Source of the DNA: Blastocladiella britannica
Lineage: Eukaryota; Blastocladiomycota; Blastocladiomycetes; Blastocladiales; Blastocladiaceae
Direction of reading: 5' to 3'
Assembly (NCBI GenBank): GCA_025349905.2
Contig: MU624912.1
Location: 1-17,659 of the forward strand
Length of the DNA: 17,659 bases
The notes under the pieces were generated by a model. The model saw only the letters and a program-made list of their open reading frames with translations. It made no database searches and was not told the DNA's origin. Shown piece after piece: positions 8,679 through 17,659 of the stretch (its first letter is position 1; every line of letters begins with the position of its first letter). A program made the translations under genes and the position numbers.

Positions 8679-9672
8679 GAATACGAAGGCGCCCTTCAGC
8701 TCAAAATCGAAAAAATCATTCGGTCGCGCTGCTACGAGACGCGATTCTGGAAGGAAGAGTGCTTTGGCCTCAACGGTATCTACATATATCATATGACGGG
8801 CCTTTGTTAACTTATTGATATGATTTGGTTAGCGGAATCGATCATTGACAAGGCGGTCGAGCTCGATCACATTGGCGGCATTTACGGCAACACCACGCCA
8901 ACGCCGTTCCTTTGCTTGCTCCTCAAGCTGCTCCAGGTGGAACCAACCGAGGACATTGTGCTCGAGTATATCCTTGACCCCGAGTTCAAGTGCGTTTACT
9001 TTTAACATTCACTTGGTGCGATTAACTTGGTGTAGCAACAGGTACCTTCGAGCCCTCGGCGCATTTTACTTGCGCCTGACCTTCCCACCACGCGACATTT
9101 ACCGGCATCTCGAACCGCTCCTCAACGACTCGCGAAAGTTGCGCGTCAAAGAATCGCTGACGGGCACATACACCCTCTCGCACGTGGATCAGTTTGTGGA
9201 CGACCTGCTGGCACAAGAACGCGTTTGCGACGTGATCCTGCCGCGGTTGCCAAAACGGTACATTTTGGAGGAAAATGACGAGCTCGATCCGCGCGTGTCG
9301 GCAGTGCAGGACGAGTGGGAGGCAACGCTCGAGTCCCGCGCTACCACCTGCGATGATGATGTGGCTGGCGGCGATGAGGCCATGGATGTCGATGATGCAA
9401 GGGATGTCGACGAGGAAGAGGACGGCCGACTTCCAGACGACGCCGAGGAACTGGTCGGGACGAAAGTCAAGGTCAGCAAGAAAAAGGCGGCGGGGTTGTT
9501 CAAGTCGTCGTCGTCAAGCAAAGGCCGGAGCGGCGGCGTGCCGAAACCAGTCGAAGAAGAGGATGCCGCAGACGACCAGGACAATGGCGGTGGTGGGTTC
9601 CGCGAGAGCATGTCGGTGGAGGAGACCAACAAGATGCGCGTTGCCATGGGACTGAAGCCATTGCGGGGATGA
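8679..9672 (+). CDS. PRP38: Pre-mRNA-splicing factor PRP38 (5' end unresolved)
   Basis: Exons identified are 8679-8775, 8833-8989 and 9042-9672 (introns 57 and 52 nt), encoding 294 residues from the first sure codon; a short N-terminal exon is missing. The PRP38 fold is clear: KIEKIIRSRCYETRFWKEECFGL, then SIIDKAVELDHIGGIYG with TPTPFLCLLLKLLQVEP, then YLRALGAFYLRLT, RHLEPLLNDSRKLR, HVDQFVDDLL and ERVCDVILPRLPKR. Family knowledge: PRP38 enters with or after the tri-snRNP and is needed for spliceosome activation (B complex) in the nucleus, with Snu23 and MFAP1 as partners. The C-terminal 90 residues are acidic, then Lys/Ser-rich, and end in SVEETNKMRVAMGLKPL, which matches the Hub1-interacting (HIND) motif pattern. 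The usual N-terminal His-Gly-Thr-Asn-Pro-Gln motif is replaced by a diverged YEGALQL here. TGA at 9670-9672. Confidence 0.9.
9607..9669 (+). other. HIND-like (Hub1-interaction) motif at the PRP38 C-terminus
   Basis: The last residues of PRP38 read S-MSVEETNKMRVAMGLKPLRG. This fits the pattern S-x-E-E-T-N-x-x-R-x-x-x-G-L-K-P-L known from Snu66/SART1, where it forms a helix that binds the ubiquitin-like protein Hub1/UBL5 without conjugation. From memory, some lineages (plants are the reported case) carry this element on Prp38 instead. Sequence match seen; Hub1 binding inferred. Confidence 0.75.
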
Positions 9673-9987
9673 AGGACTTTGGGAAATATGTCATCACACA
9701 AACGGAATATTTTTCTGCTGACTTGCACTTTTTTTCCGGGTCGGACTTGAATTGAAGCTGTTGCCGCTGCCACCGTTTTGCTGCTCGCGCTGGCCGGTGG
9801 CGCGGTGGCGCGCGCAAGGTAAAAGATAATCGTGCTTTCTCAGCGAGGGTTATTGCCATACGTGGCATACGTTGAGATTCCATTTTGCTTTTGCTACAAG
9901 TACGAGGTGCAGGAGCAAGGATCCAGCAAAAACAGTATCCTGCATCCAGCAAGTCTCTCCAAACAACATCAAATTTCGCTTCATAAA
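9673..9987 (+). promoter_or_regulatory. Intergenic region between PRP38 and the aldo-keto reductase
   Basis: This 315-bp gap must contain the PRP38 3' end and the promoter of the aldo-keto reductase. There is a T-rich tract (9728-9735), a GC-rich patch at 9780-9820, and an inverted repeat TGCCA-TACG-TGGCA at 9853-9866 followed by a second CATACG. The last 40 bp are A/C-rich (CAAACAACATCAAATTTCGC), a typical fungal leader. No AATAAA and no further gene were found. Confidence 0.4.
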
Positions 9988-11187
9988 ATGACCACCTCCA
10001 CTGAAACCGAGTTCCCTCCCATGGAGTACCGCTTCCTCGGCAAGTCTGGTCTCAAGGTGTCCGTCCTCTCGCTTGGTACGATCGCCAGTTGTGACTACAG
10101 GAGCTGCGATCAAGAGCTAACTTTTCAATTAATAAAAACAAAAAGGTGGGTACCTCACGTACGGCGGACAGGTCCAGGACGATGTCACGTACCAGTGCAT
10201 GAAGACCGCGTACGAGCTCGGCGTCAACTTTTTCGACACGGCCGAGGCCTATGCTGGTACGATCCAATTTCAATTGATTGAGTTCTTCCCAACCGAATAA
10301 AACTCATTCTTGAGACAAAATCATTAGACGGAAAATCCGAGATCGAGATGGGCAAAGCCATCAAGCGTCTGGGCGAGGAGCTTGGCGCCAAGCGCAGCGA
10401 CGTGGTGGTCTCCACCAAGCTGTTCTGGGCCGGCAAGGGCCCCAACGACCGTGGCCTGTCGCGCAAGCACATTGTTGAGGGTCTGCGTGCGTCGCTGGAC
10501 CGCATGGAGTTGTCGTACATTGACGTGGTGTTTGCGCACCGCCCGGACGTGTCGACGCCGATGGAGGAGACCGTGCGTGCCTTCAACCATGTCATTGAAC
10601 GTGGATGGGCCTTCTACTGGGGTACCTCCGAGTGGTCAGCGCAGCAGATCACCGAGGCGCACCTGGTCGCGCAGCGCCTCAACCTGATTGGCCCGCTGTG
10701 CGAGCAACCGCAGTACAACATGCTGCACCGCGAGCGGTTCGAGAAGGAGTACGAGCATCTGTACTCGCAGTACGGGCTTGGCACCACCGTGTGGTCGCCG
10801 CTGGCGTCGGGCGTGCTCACGGGCAAGTACAACGACCTGGCCAACATTCCCGAGGGGTCGCGGCTGACCATGACCGACAACATGTTCATGGCCCGGCTCC
10901 GCGCCGATCTCGAGTCGGAGGGCGGCCGCGCCAAGATCGTCAAGGTCGCGGCGCTGGCTCCGATCGCCGCGCGCCTGGGTTGCACCACTGCACAGCTCGC
11001 GCTCGCGTGGTGCCTGCACAACAAGAACGTGTCCACACTCATCACGGGCGCGTCGCGGCCTGAGCAGGTCAAGGAGAACGTGCGTGCCCTTGCCGTGGTG
11101 GCCAAGATCACGCCCGAGATTACGGCCGAGATTGAGGACATCCTCAAGAACAAACCGGTGCCCGAGTTTTACTACCGCAACATGTAA
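9988..11187 (+). CDS. Kv-beta-like NADPH-dependent aldo-keto reductase (3 exons)
   Basis: Exons are 9988-10075, 10146-10256 and 10328-11187; introns of 70 and 71 nt, both phase 1 with GTACGA donors. The product is 352 residues. The start (CATAAAATGACC) is followed at once by the conserved MEYRFLGKSGLKVSVLSLG. The aldo-keto reductase tetrad is complete: Asp60 and Tyr65 (FFDTAEAYA), Lys97 (VVVSTKLFW) and His137 (VVFAHRPD). RGLSRKHIVEGLRASLDRMEL, PMEETVRAFNHVIERGWAFYWGTSEW and WSPLASGVLTGKYND are characteristic of the Kv channel beta-subunit / AKR6 group. Animal members carry Asn where this one has His137; fungal and plant relatives usually have His. It probably reduces aldehydes or ketones with NADPH in the cytosol; the natural substrate is unknown. 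A role as a channel subunit cannot be judged because no potassium channel is in view. Alternative: a YajO/YghZ-type bacterial-like oxidoreductase, less likely given the close Kv-beta pattern. Confidence 0.92.
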
Positions 11188-11312
11188 AGGGGACTGCTTG
11201 CAAATCTGGCACATAAAATGAATACAATTTTTCCATCATTTCTTCACATAAGCGGATCTGACCTTACCTCAATTCCCACATCAAAAGAATACTTGCCTCT
11301 CATCCAATAAAA
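11188..11312 (+). promoter_or_regulatory. Short intergenic spacer / receptor promoter
   Basis: Only 125 bp separate the reductase stop from the receptor start on the same strand. It contains ACATAAAATGAATAC near 11210, a possible weak poly(A) signal for the reductase, and an A-rich run directly before the receptor ATG. No other element is evident. Confidence 0.3.
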
Positions 11313-14300
11313 ATGCGCCACCAACCCAACATCGCTCTTGGGTGGGCCTTGTTCCTTCTGATCACATGTACGGCGGTTCATGTCCCGCACGTATCGGGTA
11401 CCGCCCTGTCCAAATCTCTCGCCGATCTTAGTGTCAACTGTCGTCAATGCACGCGCCGATCCGAGATTGTTGTGCCCATGATTGCCAACAGCGATTGGAT
11501 CCTCAAGACATTTTGGAAATCGCTGGCGGTCGGCGCTACACGGGCCAGCCAGCTGTATAATGTGACGTATATCTTGATGCAGCCCATTGCTTTTTCCGCT
11601 GCAAATGAGGCAGCGCTGGTGGCCAAGGCTGCTCAGAATTACACCATGATCGGGGCGACCGTTGGTGCGTATCCAATTTGTCAATTTGTATTTTTCCGTT
11701 TCCCAGAATTTCACACGACAATCATAAACAAATATTAGCCGATCTGGCAACGGTTGCTCCGGCCATCAAGACTGCCGTGCAGAATGGAACCACCGTGGTC
11801 ACGTTTAATGTCGGCGATTTGTTCATTGGTCAAGACAATGCCATGAACCACGTTGGTCAGCCAGAGTCGGTGGCCGGATTCAAAGTCGGAGCTCGATTGG
11901 CATCGCTTGGGAGCACCAACATTCTTTGTATCATGCACCAAATGGGCAGTGCATCACAAGTCCAGCGCTGCCAGGGAGTCACGAACGGCGCCTTATCCGT
12001 GAATTGTACGATCCTTTTTTTTTACTCCTATGTCCATGTGTAAATTATGGCTGGACCGCTAACAAATCCTGTTTTCACGAGTAGCCCAAGCGACAACCTC
12101 ACTGCTATCGACGGATTCTGGCTCGATCCCGGCCCTGACGGCAGCCGTGAATGGATACCTCGACAGCAACCCAACCACCGATGGGATCGTCTCTCTCTCG
12201 CAAGATGTCGTCAACTACTACCTCTCAGTTCTTCAGACCCGCGGGCAAGGGAGCTCCGTGCGCGTGGTCACATTCGATGTCAACTTGGACATCATTTCCA
12301 AGATGCAGAGCAACAAGATCGCATTCGGCATTGATCAGCAGCAGGCACTCCAAGGTTTCGGGGCCATGCTCATGCTAAAGACGTTTTACATGACGCGCGG
12401 CCAAAAGTTACTGACCAAGGTCCTGCTCACGGGGCCGTCGGTCGTTACCAGCGGCAACTCGGCTTTGATCAGTTGCCGCTTGGACAATACGCAAGCTGGA
12501 TGCGTGGCGACGCTTGCTTCTGTGCGATTTTATTTTATTTTATTTTATTTTATTTTTTGTTCCTTTTGTATTCTTGTGCATTGGACTCACTCCTCTCCGA
12601 CAACGTAATAAAAATATGGTGGATTAGTCGGTCACGATTGGCATAGTGGGCCTCAATCCGTGGTCCATTAGCGACTCCAACACGCAGCAAACACAGTACG
12701 GAGCACTCAATGCGGCGCGCGAGCACGGCGTCAAGCTCAAGTTCCTGGACGCGGGCACCTATGATTTGCAGGCGCTTTCAACCTCGATTCAGACCGCCAT
12801 TACTGGTCGCACCATCTCGGCGTTGCTCATGCCGTTCCCATCCACGGCCAGCGGGCAGGACTTTGGCGTGCTCGCGGACCAAGCGGCGGCCGCCAACATC
12901 CCCGTGTTCACATATGGCACGGGAGCGGTCCGAGGCGCGGCAAAGGTCGCGTCGGGATCCATCAAGTTCCACCTCGGCCAAGACGAGTCGGCATCGGGTG
13001 CGCTGTTTGGCGCTAAACTGAATGCGCTCATGCCGAGCAACACGCAGGTGCTGTGCTTGACGGTGGAGGTGGGCAGCGACGACATGCCGCTCAAGTGCGC
13101 GGGCATTCAGTCGGCGCTGATGGGTGGCCGGACGATGTTGGTGCAGTCGGGCAATTCGCTGGTACTGAGCGTCTCGGCGCGCGTGGTGGTGCTAACGCAG
13201 CAGACGCTGGTGACGGCGCTCAACTCGAATCCCAACATTGGCGCCGTCGTGTTCCCCAACCCCGAAATGGCCCGGGCCGTGGTGACCGCGCTGGCGGCAT
13301 CGTCGCGCGCCTCCTCACCGCCCATCCTCGCCGGGTACGGGTACAGCCTGGACGTGGCCGAGATGATTCGCGCTGGAACGGTCGCATTCACCGCTGACGA
13401 GCAGCCGTTCTTGCAGTCGTACCTGGCCACCGTCTTTGCTTCGTATTACTTGACGGACGGGCTGGTACTTACCAACTCGCTGCTCGAGACTGGGCCCAAT
13501 TTTATCGACCAGGCAACGCTCCCTGCCGCTATTTGCCGCGCCGACGCGGCCGCGGACCCGATGGCCGAGTGCCCGGCATGCGTGCCTCTGTGCTCTGTCA
13601 ATGGTAAGTGTCTCGACAGCGGCGCGTGCCAGTGCAAGAGCGGGTGGCTGCTAGGCCCGAATGCCGACTGCCAGCTCAAAGATCCGGGGTTGCAGTTCAT
13701 TGCCTGGAACTCGGGTGCCGCCATCACGTTCGGCGTGCTGTCGGGACTAGCCATCCTCATGAGCGCGGGCGTGGCAGCGGTATTGTTCTACCACCGGCAC
13801 ACGCCCATGATCAAGGCGTCGTCGGCAACAGTCGCAATCACCATGCAACTGGGGTTTGCGCTGGTGTACGCGGTGCCGTTTCTGTACATGGGCGTGCCGT
13901 CGCCGTTGACGTGCGCCGCACAGCCGTTCTTTATCACGGTCGGAGTGTCGGCGGTCATGGGCCTGCTGCTCGCCAAGACCTGGCGCATCTACGTGCTCTT
14001 TAGCCAGGTGTTCCAGGTCCGCAAGCGCGTGATTGCGCGTACCGTCAAGGCGATTGGGATGGGAGCCATTCTTGTGAATTTGGTACTTTTACACCTCTTT
14101 AGAAGGCTGAGAGACGGGACTGACTGCTCATAAGGACAGTAGGTGCTCTGCGCGATATGGATCGTCATTGATCCACCAGTGCCGATGAACCAGGCCATCT
14201 CCGAGGGCGTGACCAATTACGTATGCTCGAGCTCGAGCAGCTTCCTGTTTACGAGTCTCTTACTCGCTTATGTGTGTCTTCCTCTTTTCATTTCTTTGTC

Positions 14301-15439
14301 ATCGTGGCGATTCGCGCTCTCATCTTACGCACAATGGAATAGAATGTGACCCTGATCCTGATTGGATCAGTGCTCGGCTTTCTGACACGCGGTGTCGAAG
14401 AGCGGTTCAACGAGTCCAAGCAGAGTATGCCTCATATTACTCTCGGAGGTTATTGCATTACACGTACTCACACCTAATAAAGTCGGAGCCGCCATGTACA
14501 ATCTGCTCGCCCTCACCGCAATCGGGGTGCCCATCCTGCTGGCCAGCAGCTGGCTCATGCGCCTGTTTTTCTGCGTGCTCTCCGGCCTGGTATTGGTGGG
14601 TGGGGTGTCGACGCAAGTGATTTTGTTCCTGCCCAAGTTGGTCTCGGCCTGGCCAAAGTCCGGGGACGGCGACTCGTCGTCCGCCAGGCTGCACCATTTG
14701 ACTCCAAGTGGTGGTGGTGGAGCCCCGATTGCCATTCGCCGCGGCCCCAGCGGCAAGCGCCGGACCATGTCGACCGTGTATGGCGCTCGGCCGTCCATCA
14801 GCTCGTTGAGCATCAAGCGCCAAGAATGGGACTCGCTGATGCTGGCCACATCGGTGCGGGTAGTGCGCGGGCGGCTGAGCGGGCTCGGGGCCATGTGGAC
14901 GTCGTCCGTGGTCACGTACTTTCGCGACGTGGAGACCTGGCGGCCGACTCTGAGCGTCATGAGCACGTCGCAAAACGCGTTCGCGGGACAATTGTACGAT
15001 CTCTCAACTGCGACCGCGGTGATGCTGGGCACCACCGCAGCGGCTCCTCCTGCAACGGCAAGCTTGTCCAAACCGACCACGAGCGATACTTCTTCAATCT
15101 CCAGCGTCCAGTCCGACATGAGCCCAATCACGAACCGTGTGCTTCTGATTGAATACGAGGTACCTACCTTTTTTTTTTCTGGGATTTGTGTGGAACAACT
15201 CATCATTTCCCAATATCTTACTTCAGACCGGATGCAAGATCTACATAAGGGTGCCGACTGGGCCTCTGGCGGACCTGTGGACAAGTACCTTGAATGCCAA
15301 GTCCGGCCAGAAAGAATCCACCAGCGCCATCGGCTCCCAGTGTGCTGGCGTTCCTGGAAAGGCAACCAGCACTCGAAACAGCAAGGGGGCGAGTAGCGGC
15401 AATGTCGTGTCCACTCGCTCGATCGGCGCCTCTGAATGA
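11313..15439 (+). CDS. Class C GPCR with tandem periplasmic-binding-like domains (8 exons)
   Basis: Exons are 11313-11664, 11739-12005, 12085-12521, 12628-14082, 14143-14271, 14343-14424, 14483-15159 and 15227-15439; all phases close, giving about 1203 residues. A hydrophobic signal peptide (IALGWALFLLITCTAV) is followed by two type I solute-binding-protein-like lobes in tandem. The first is at about residues 40-352 (EIVVPMIANSDWILKTFWKS start, DGIVSLSQDVVNYYL). The second is at about 353-650 (SVTIGIVGLNPW start, PFPSTASGQDFGVLADQAAAANIPVFTY, TADEQPFLQSYLATVFASYYL end). An EGF-like Cys-rich link (CPACVPLCSVNGKCLDSGAC...) covers 667-699. Seven hydrophobic helices follow from about 708 to 960, of 7tm_3/GABA-B type: NESKQ-IGAAMYN before TM6 and a TM7 ending in PKLV. 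The last 240 residues are a Ser/Thr-rich cytoplasmic tail. It is expected at the plasma membrane, with G-protein coupling. The fold of the binding lobes suggests a sugar or other small ligand, but the ligand is unknown. Confidence 0.87.
12527..12556 (+). repeat. ATTTT pentanucleotide repeat inside receptor intron 3
   Basis: Six consecutive ATTTT units follow the GTGCGA donor of the 106-nt intron 12522-12627, the longest intron of this gene. It is a microsatellite likely to vary in length between isolates. It is a U-rich tract in the transcript just after the 5' splice site; a splicing effect is only a guess. Confidence 0.8.
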
Positions 15440-15694
15440 ATAGAATTTTTTTTTTTTTTGTGCTTAGCGTCTACTGTATATTTATTCTTGGCTCCATACT
15501 CCAACTTGATCCGCCAAAGTGAGCTGCAGGCGCCACTGTGGGGACGACTGGCGCCGCTGTTGGCACGGCGTCACTGGCAGGCTTTTGCACCTCGATATCG
15601 GCCACTGCATCGCTCAAGGCGAGCTCCTTGCAGTTCCCTGATCCATTTGGGAAACGCGTTTGGGAATGATTTCTCTTTCGTAATAATCGAAAAA
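15440..15694 (+). promoter_or_regulatory. Intergenic region between receptor and WDR70-like gene
   Basis: A run of twelve T (near 15447-15459) follows the receptor stop, as seen after other stops in this window, and TATATTTATT follows at 15476-15485. The second half is GC-rich with no further gene seen, then an AT-rich leader (CGTAATAATCGAAAAA) before the next ATG. The frame of the next gene stays open through this region, so a more upstream start is possible but lacks an ATG with the same A-rich context. Confidence 0.35.
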
Positions 15695-17659
15695 ATGCAT
15701 CGCGCTGGAAGCAGAGGCACACAGGACCGCAGCCTGGACCGGCCAACCAACAAGTCCGCCGCCACCAAGGCGGGCCGCACCGTCGCTGCCAACGACTGGG
15801 ACCAGCTCAAGGCCATGATGCTGCCGGCGGGCTTTGGGGCTGCCGGCAGCAGCAGCGGCGCACGAAAGCGTCCACGGTCCGACCTCCCAACTCCCGTCAT
15901 CAGTAATAGCAGTAGTAGTAGTGCTGCTGCTGCTCCAGATACACCACCCGCATCATCGTTGGCACCAGGAAGCATGGGCGATGACGACGCGCCGTTAACG
16001 ACCGACCGAAACGACCAGGACGATGGCAAGAGCCCGGCTGATGGTAACACTGACACAATCGTGCGAGATGGCCATGCTGACGACAATAACGACGACGACG
16101 AAGCCGCGCCGTCATTCTCGCAGGTGCCACAGCTCCCGCTGGCGTCCGAAGTGCACCTTCGCGGCCACGCCAAGCCAGCGACCTGTCTGGACGTGGACCC
16201 GGCCGGAAACCGCGTGATTGCTGGATCCGCCGACTACCTGGCCAAGCTGTGGGATTTTGGCGGCATGAGCGCCGAGGGCCGGCCGTTCAAGTCGATCGAG
16301 CCCGTCTCGGGCCACCAGGTCGTGGACGTGCAGTGGTCGATCTCGGGTGACGGGTTCTTGGTTGCTACCCATGGTTTGGAGCCGCGGCTGTACACCCGCG
16401 ATGGCGGATTTGTGTACGTTTCCTTCTTCTGCGTTATTGTAGCTTATTTTTTTATTGACGAAAACCAAATGTATGCAGCAAGGAATTCACCAAGGGCGAC
16501 ATGTATATTCGGGACCCGCGGCATACGGACGGACACACGGCGCCAGTGACGTGCCTTCGGTGGCATCCTTCCGACAAGCTGCTGTTTGCGACCGCATCGT
16601 ACGACTCGACGATTCGGTACTAATTCCCATTGCCCGATCAAACCTCTCAGCGGCAGTCATAACTGACGAAAAACAAATGACATACAGAATTTGGTCGACC
16701 GCCAACTCGCGCAAAAACAAGAACGTGATTGTCTTCAAGCACGGAACGGGCGCGCGCGGATCCGCCGCCAAGACCACCGTCACCGCGATCGCGTACTCGA
16801 CCAACGCCGAGTACTTGGCGGCGGGCGGCGCCGACGGGTCGGTGCGGGTATGGCGGGCGGCGCCGCCGTACACGGTTCCCGTGACCGAGATTCCGGCCGC
16901 GCACGTGGGCGCCGTGGCGGCAATGGTGTTTACGGCCGACGCGGGGGTATTGCTGACGCGCGGGGCCGAAGACGGGTGCGTCTGTCGGTGGGAAATTGAA
17001 GCTCCGTCTCCGAGCGGCGGGCGTGGGAAACCGCGGCCGACTGTCACCAAACCGACCGTGCGGTACTCGGACGCTCCTGTTGGAGTGCTGGTCGGCGCTA
17101 ACCTGGCCATGAGTCCCGAGGACGACTGGGTCGCGCTTGGGTCCGAGCACCTTACATCATCGTCGTCATCGGAACCCGCGCCGGAAACCACAGCGTCGGC
17201 CGGAAAATCGCAGCCCCCCACTGCCGGTCGCATCACCGTTCTGTCATCCACCACTTTAAAGCCCATGGACCACGTGCTCCTGGACGCAGAGCTAGGCCCG
17301 GCAGGGTCGGTGGCATGGTGCCCGCGCACGAACCAGATCTTTGCTACCACCCATTCCGGCACCGTGGTGGCGCTGTACGATGCGGCAGTGTCGTCGCGCG
17401 GGGTCATGGCTTCCGCGACGCGCGCGCCCAAGACCAAGCGTGCCAGCGGCGACATGGACGAAGAGTTGCAAATGCTGCTGCTCGAGCGTGCCGCTGACCA
17501 GCTCGCGTCGGCAGCGGCTGCTCAGGCTGGGAGCGGGAAACGCAACGGCGGTGGCGCTTCACGGGCGCTGATGATCCAGGGCGGCCGGATTTCCAAGAAA
17601 CAGATCGAGATGGCGCGCGGCGAGGCGAAACCTGTTGCACGGACGGCTGGTATTTTTTT
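15695..17659 (+). CDS. WDR70-like WD40 repeat protein (3 exons seen, 3' end cut off)
   Basis: Exons are 15695-16413, 16479-16616 and 16688 to about 17649; introns 65 and 71 nt, both phase 2. About 606 residues are visible. The start (ATCGAAAAAATGCATC) is preferred for its A-rich context. The N-terminal 150 residues are low complexity and acidic (runs of Ser, Ala, Asp). WD40 blades start near residue 151: EVHLRGHAKPATCLDVDPAGNRV with AGSADYLAKLWDFGGM, then HQVVDVQWSISGDGFLV, then GHTAPVTCLRWHPSD with SYDSTIRIW, then AGGADGSVRVW. The signature DYxxKxWDFxGM followed by KGDMYIRD and a GHTA--T---WHP blade matches WDR70. Family knowledge: WDR70 is nuclear and acts with CUL4-DDB1 to promote H2B ubiquitination and end resection at DNA breaks. 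The C-terminal ISKKQIE helix region follows the propeller. The window ends in GTATTTTTTT after phase 1, probably a donor at 17650, so at least one more exon lies outside. Confidence 0.85.

Noticed and set aside
11306..11311. AATAAA just before the receptor ATG
   Set aside because: It is part of the A-rich context seen before most starts here; as a poly(A) signal for the reductase it would place cleavage inside the receptor coding region.
12079..12084. GAGTAG tandem acceptor at receptor exon 3
   Set aside because: Both choices stay in frame and differ by one residue (S versus L-A); GAG acceptors are rarely used, so no likely effect.
1..17659. CRISPR arrays, tRNA/rRNA genes, transposons or bacterial defence islands
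   Set aside because: I saw no regularly spaced repeats, no tRNA B-box-like element with a foldable partner, no transposase and no terminal repeats; repeats are limited to codon runs and one intronic microsatellite.

Overview
This looks like a compact nuclear segment from a GC-rich eukaryotic microbe, most likely an early-diverging zoosporic fungus such as a chytrid or blastocladiomycete. The taxon is an inference. The evidence is about twenty short introns (roughly 60-110 nt, GTRNGY-like donors, TAG/CAG/AAG acceptors), A-rich start contexts, fungal-type Dsc3 and Kv-beta-like proteins, and a class C receptor with a bacterial-type solute-binding ectodomain. I see no bacterial operons, tRNA or rRNA genes, transposons or CRISPR arrays. 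All exon structures below were built by hand from splice signals, reading phase and protein-family continuity.

Left part (1-5667). A Dsc3/TMUB-like ubiquitin-like membrane protein (+, 104-1173) converges on a large single-exon bromodomain protein of BRD7/BRD9 type (-, 4170-1219). A 185-bp divergent promoter separates the latter from mitochondrial 3-hydroxyisobutyrate dehydrogenase (+, 4356-5579, four exons including a 14-nt microexon).

Middle part (5668-9672). A TCERG1/CA150-like WW-FF transcription-splicing factor (-, 7907-5668) and the spliceosomal protein PRP38 (+, from 8679 to 9672) lie roughly head to head. PRP38 ends in a motif resembling the Hub1-interaction (HIND) element best known from Snu66/SART1. 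Between them is a coding-looking minus-strand segment (8204-7950) that I could not identify. The first exon of PRP38 is not resolved.

Right part (9673-17659). Three genes are on the + strand: a Kv-beta-like aldo-keto reductase (9988-11187), a class C receptor of about 1203 residues (11313-15439), and a WDR70-like WD40 protein that runs off the window edge (15695 onward). The receptor has two tandem periplasmic-binding-protein-like domains, a Cys-rich EGF-like link, seven membrane segments and a long cytoplasmic tail. It is the most unusual object in the window.

The genes form no single pathway. They are neighbours with roles in protein quality control, chromatin, valine catabolism, splicing, redox metabolism, sensing and DNA-damage/chromatin biology. 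The only functional clustering is the adjacent pair of splicing-related genes.
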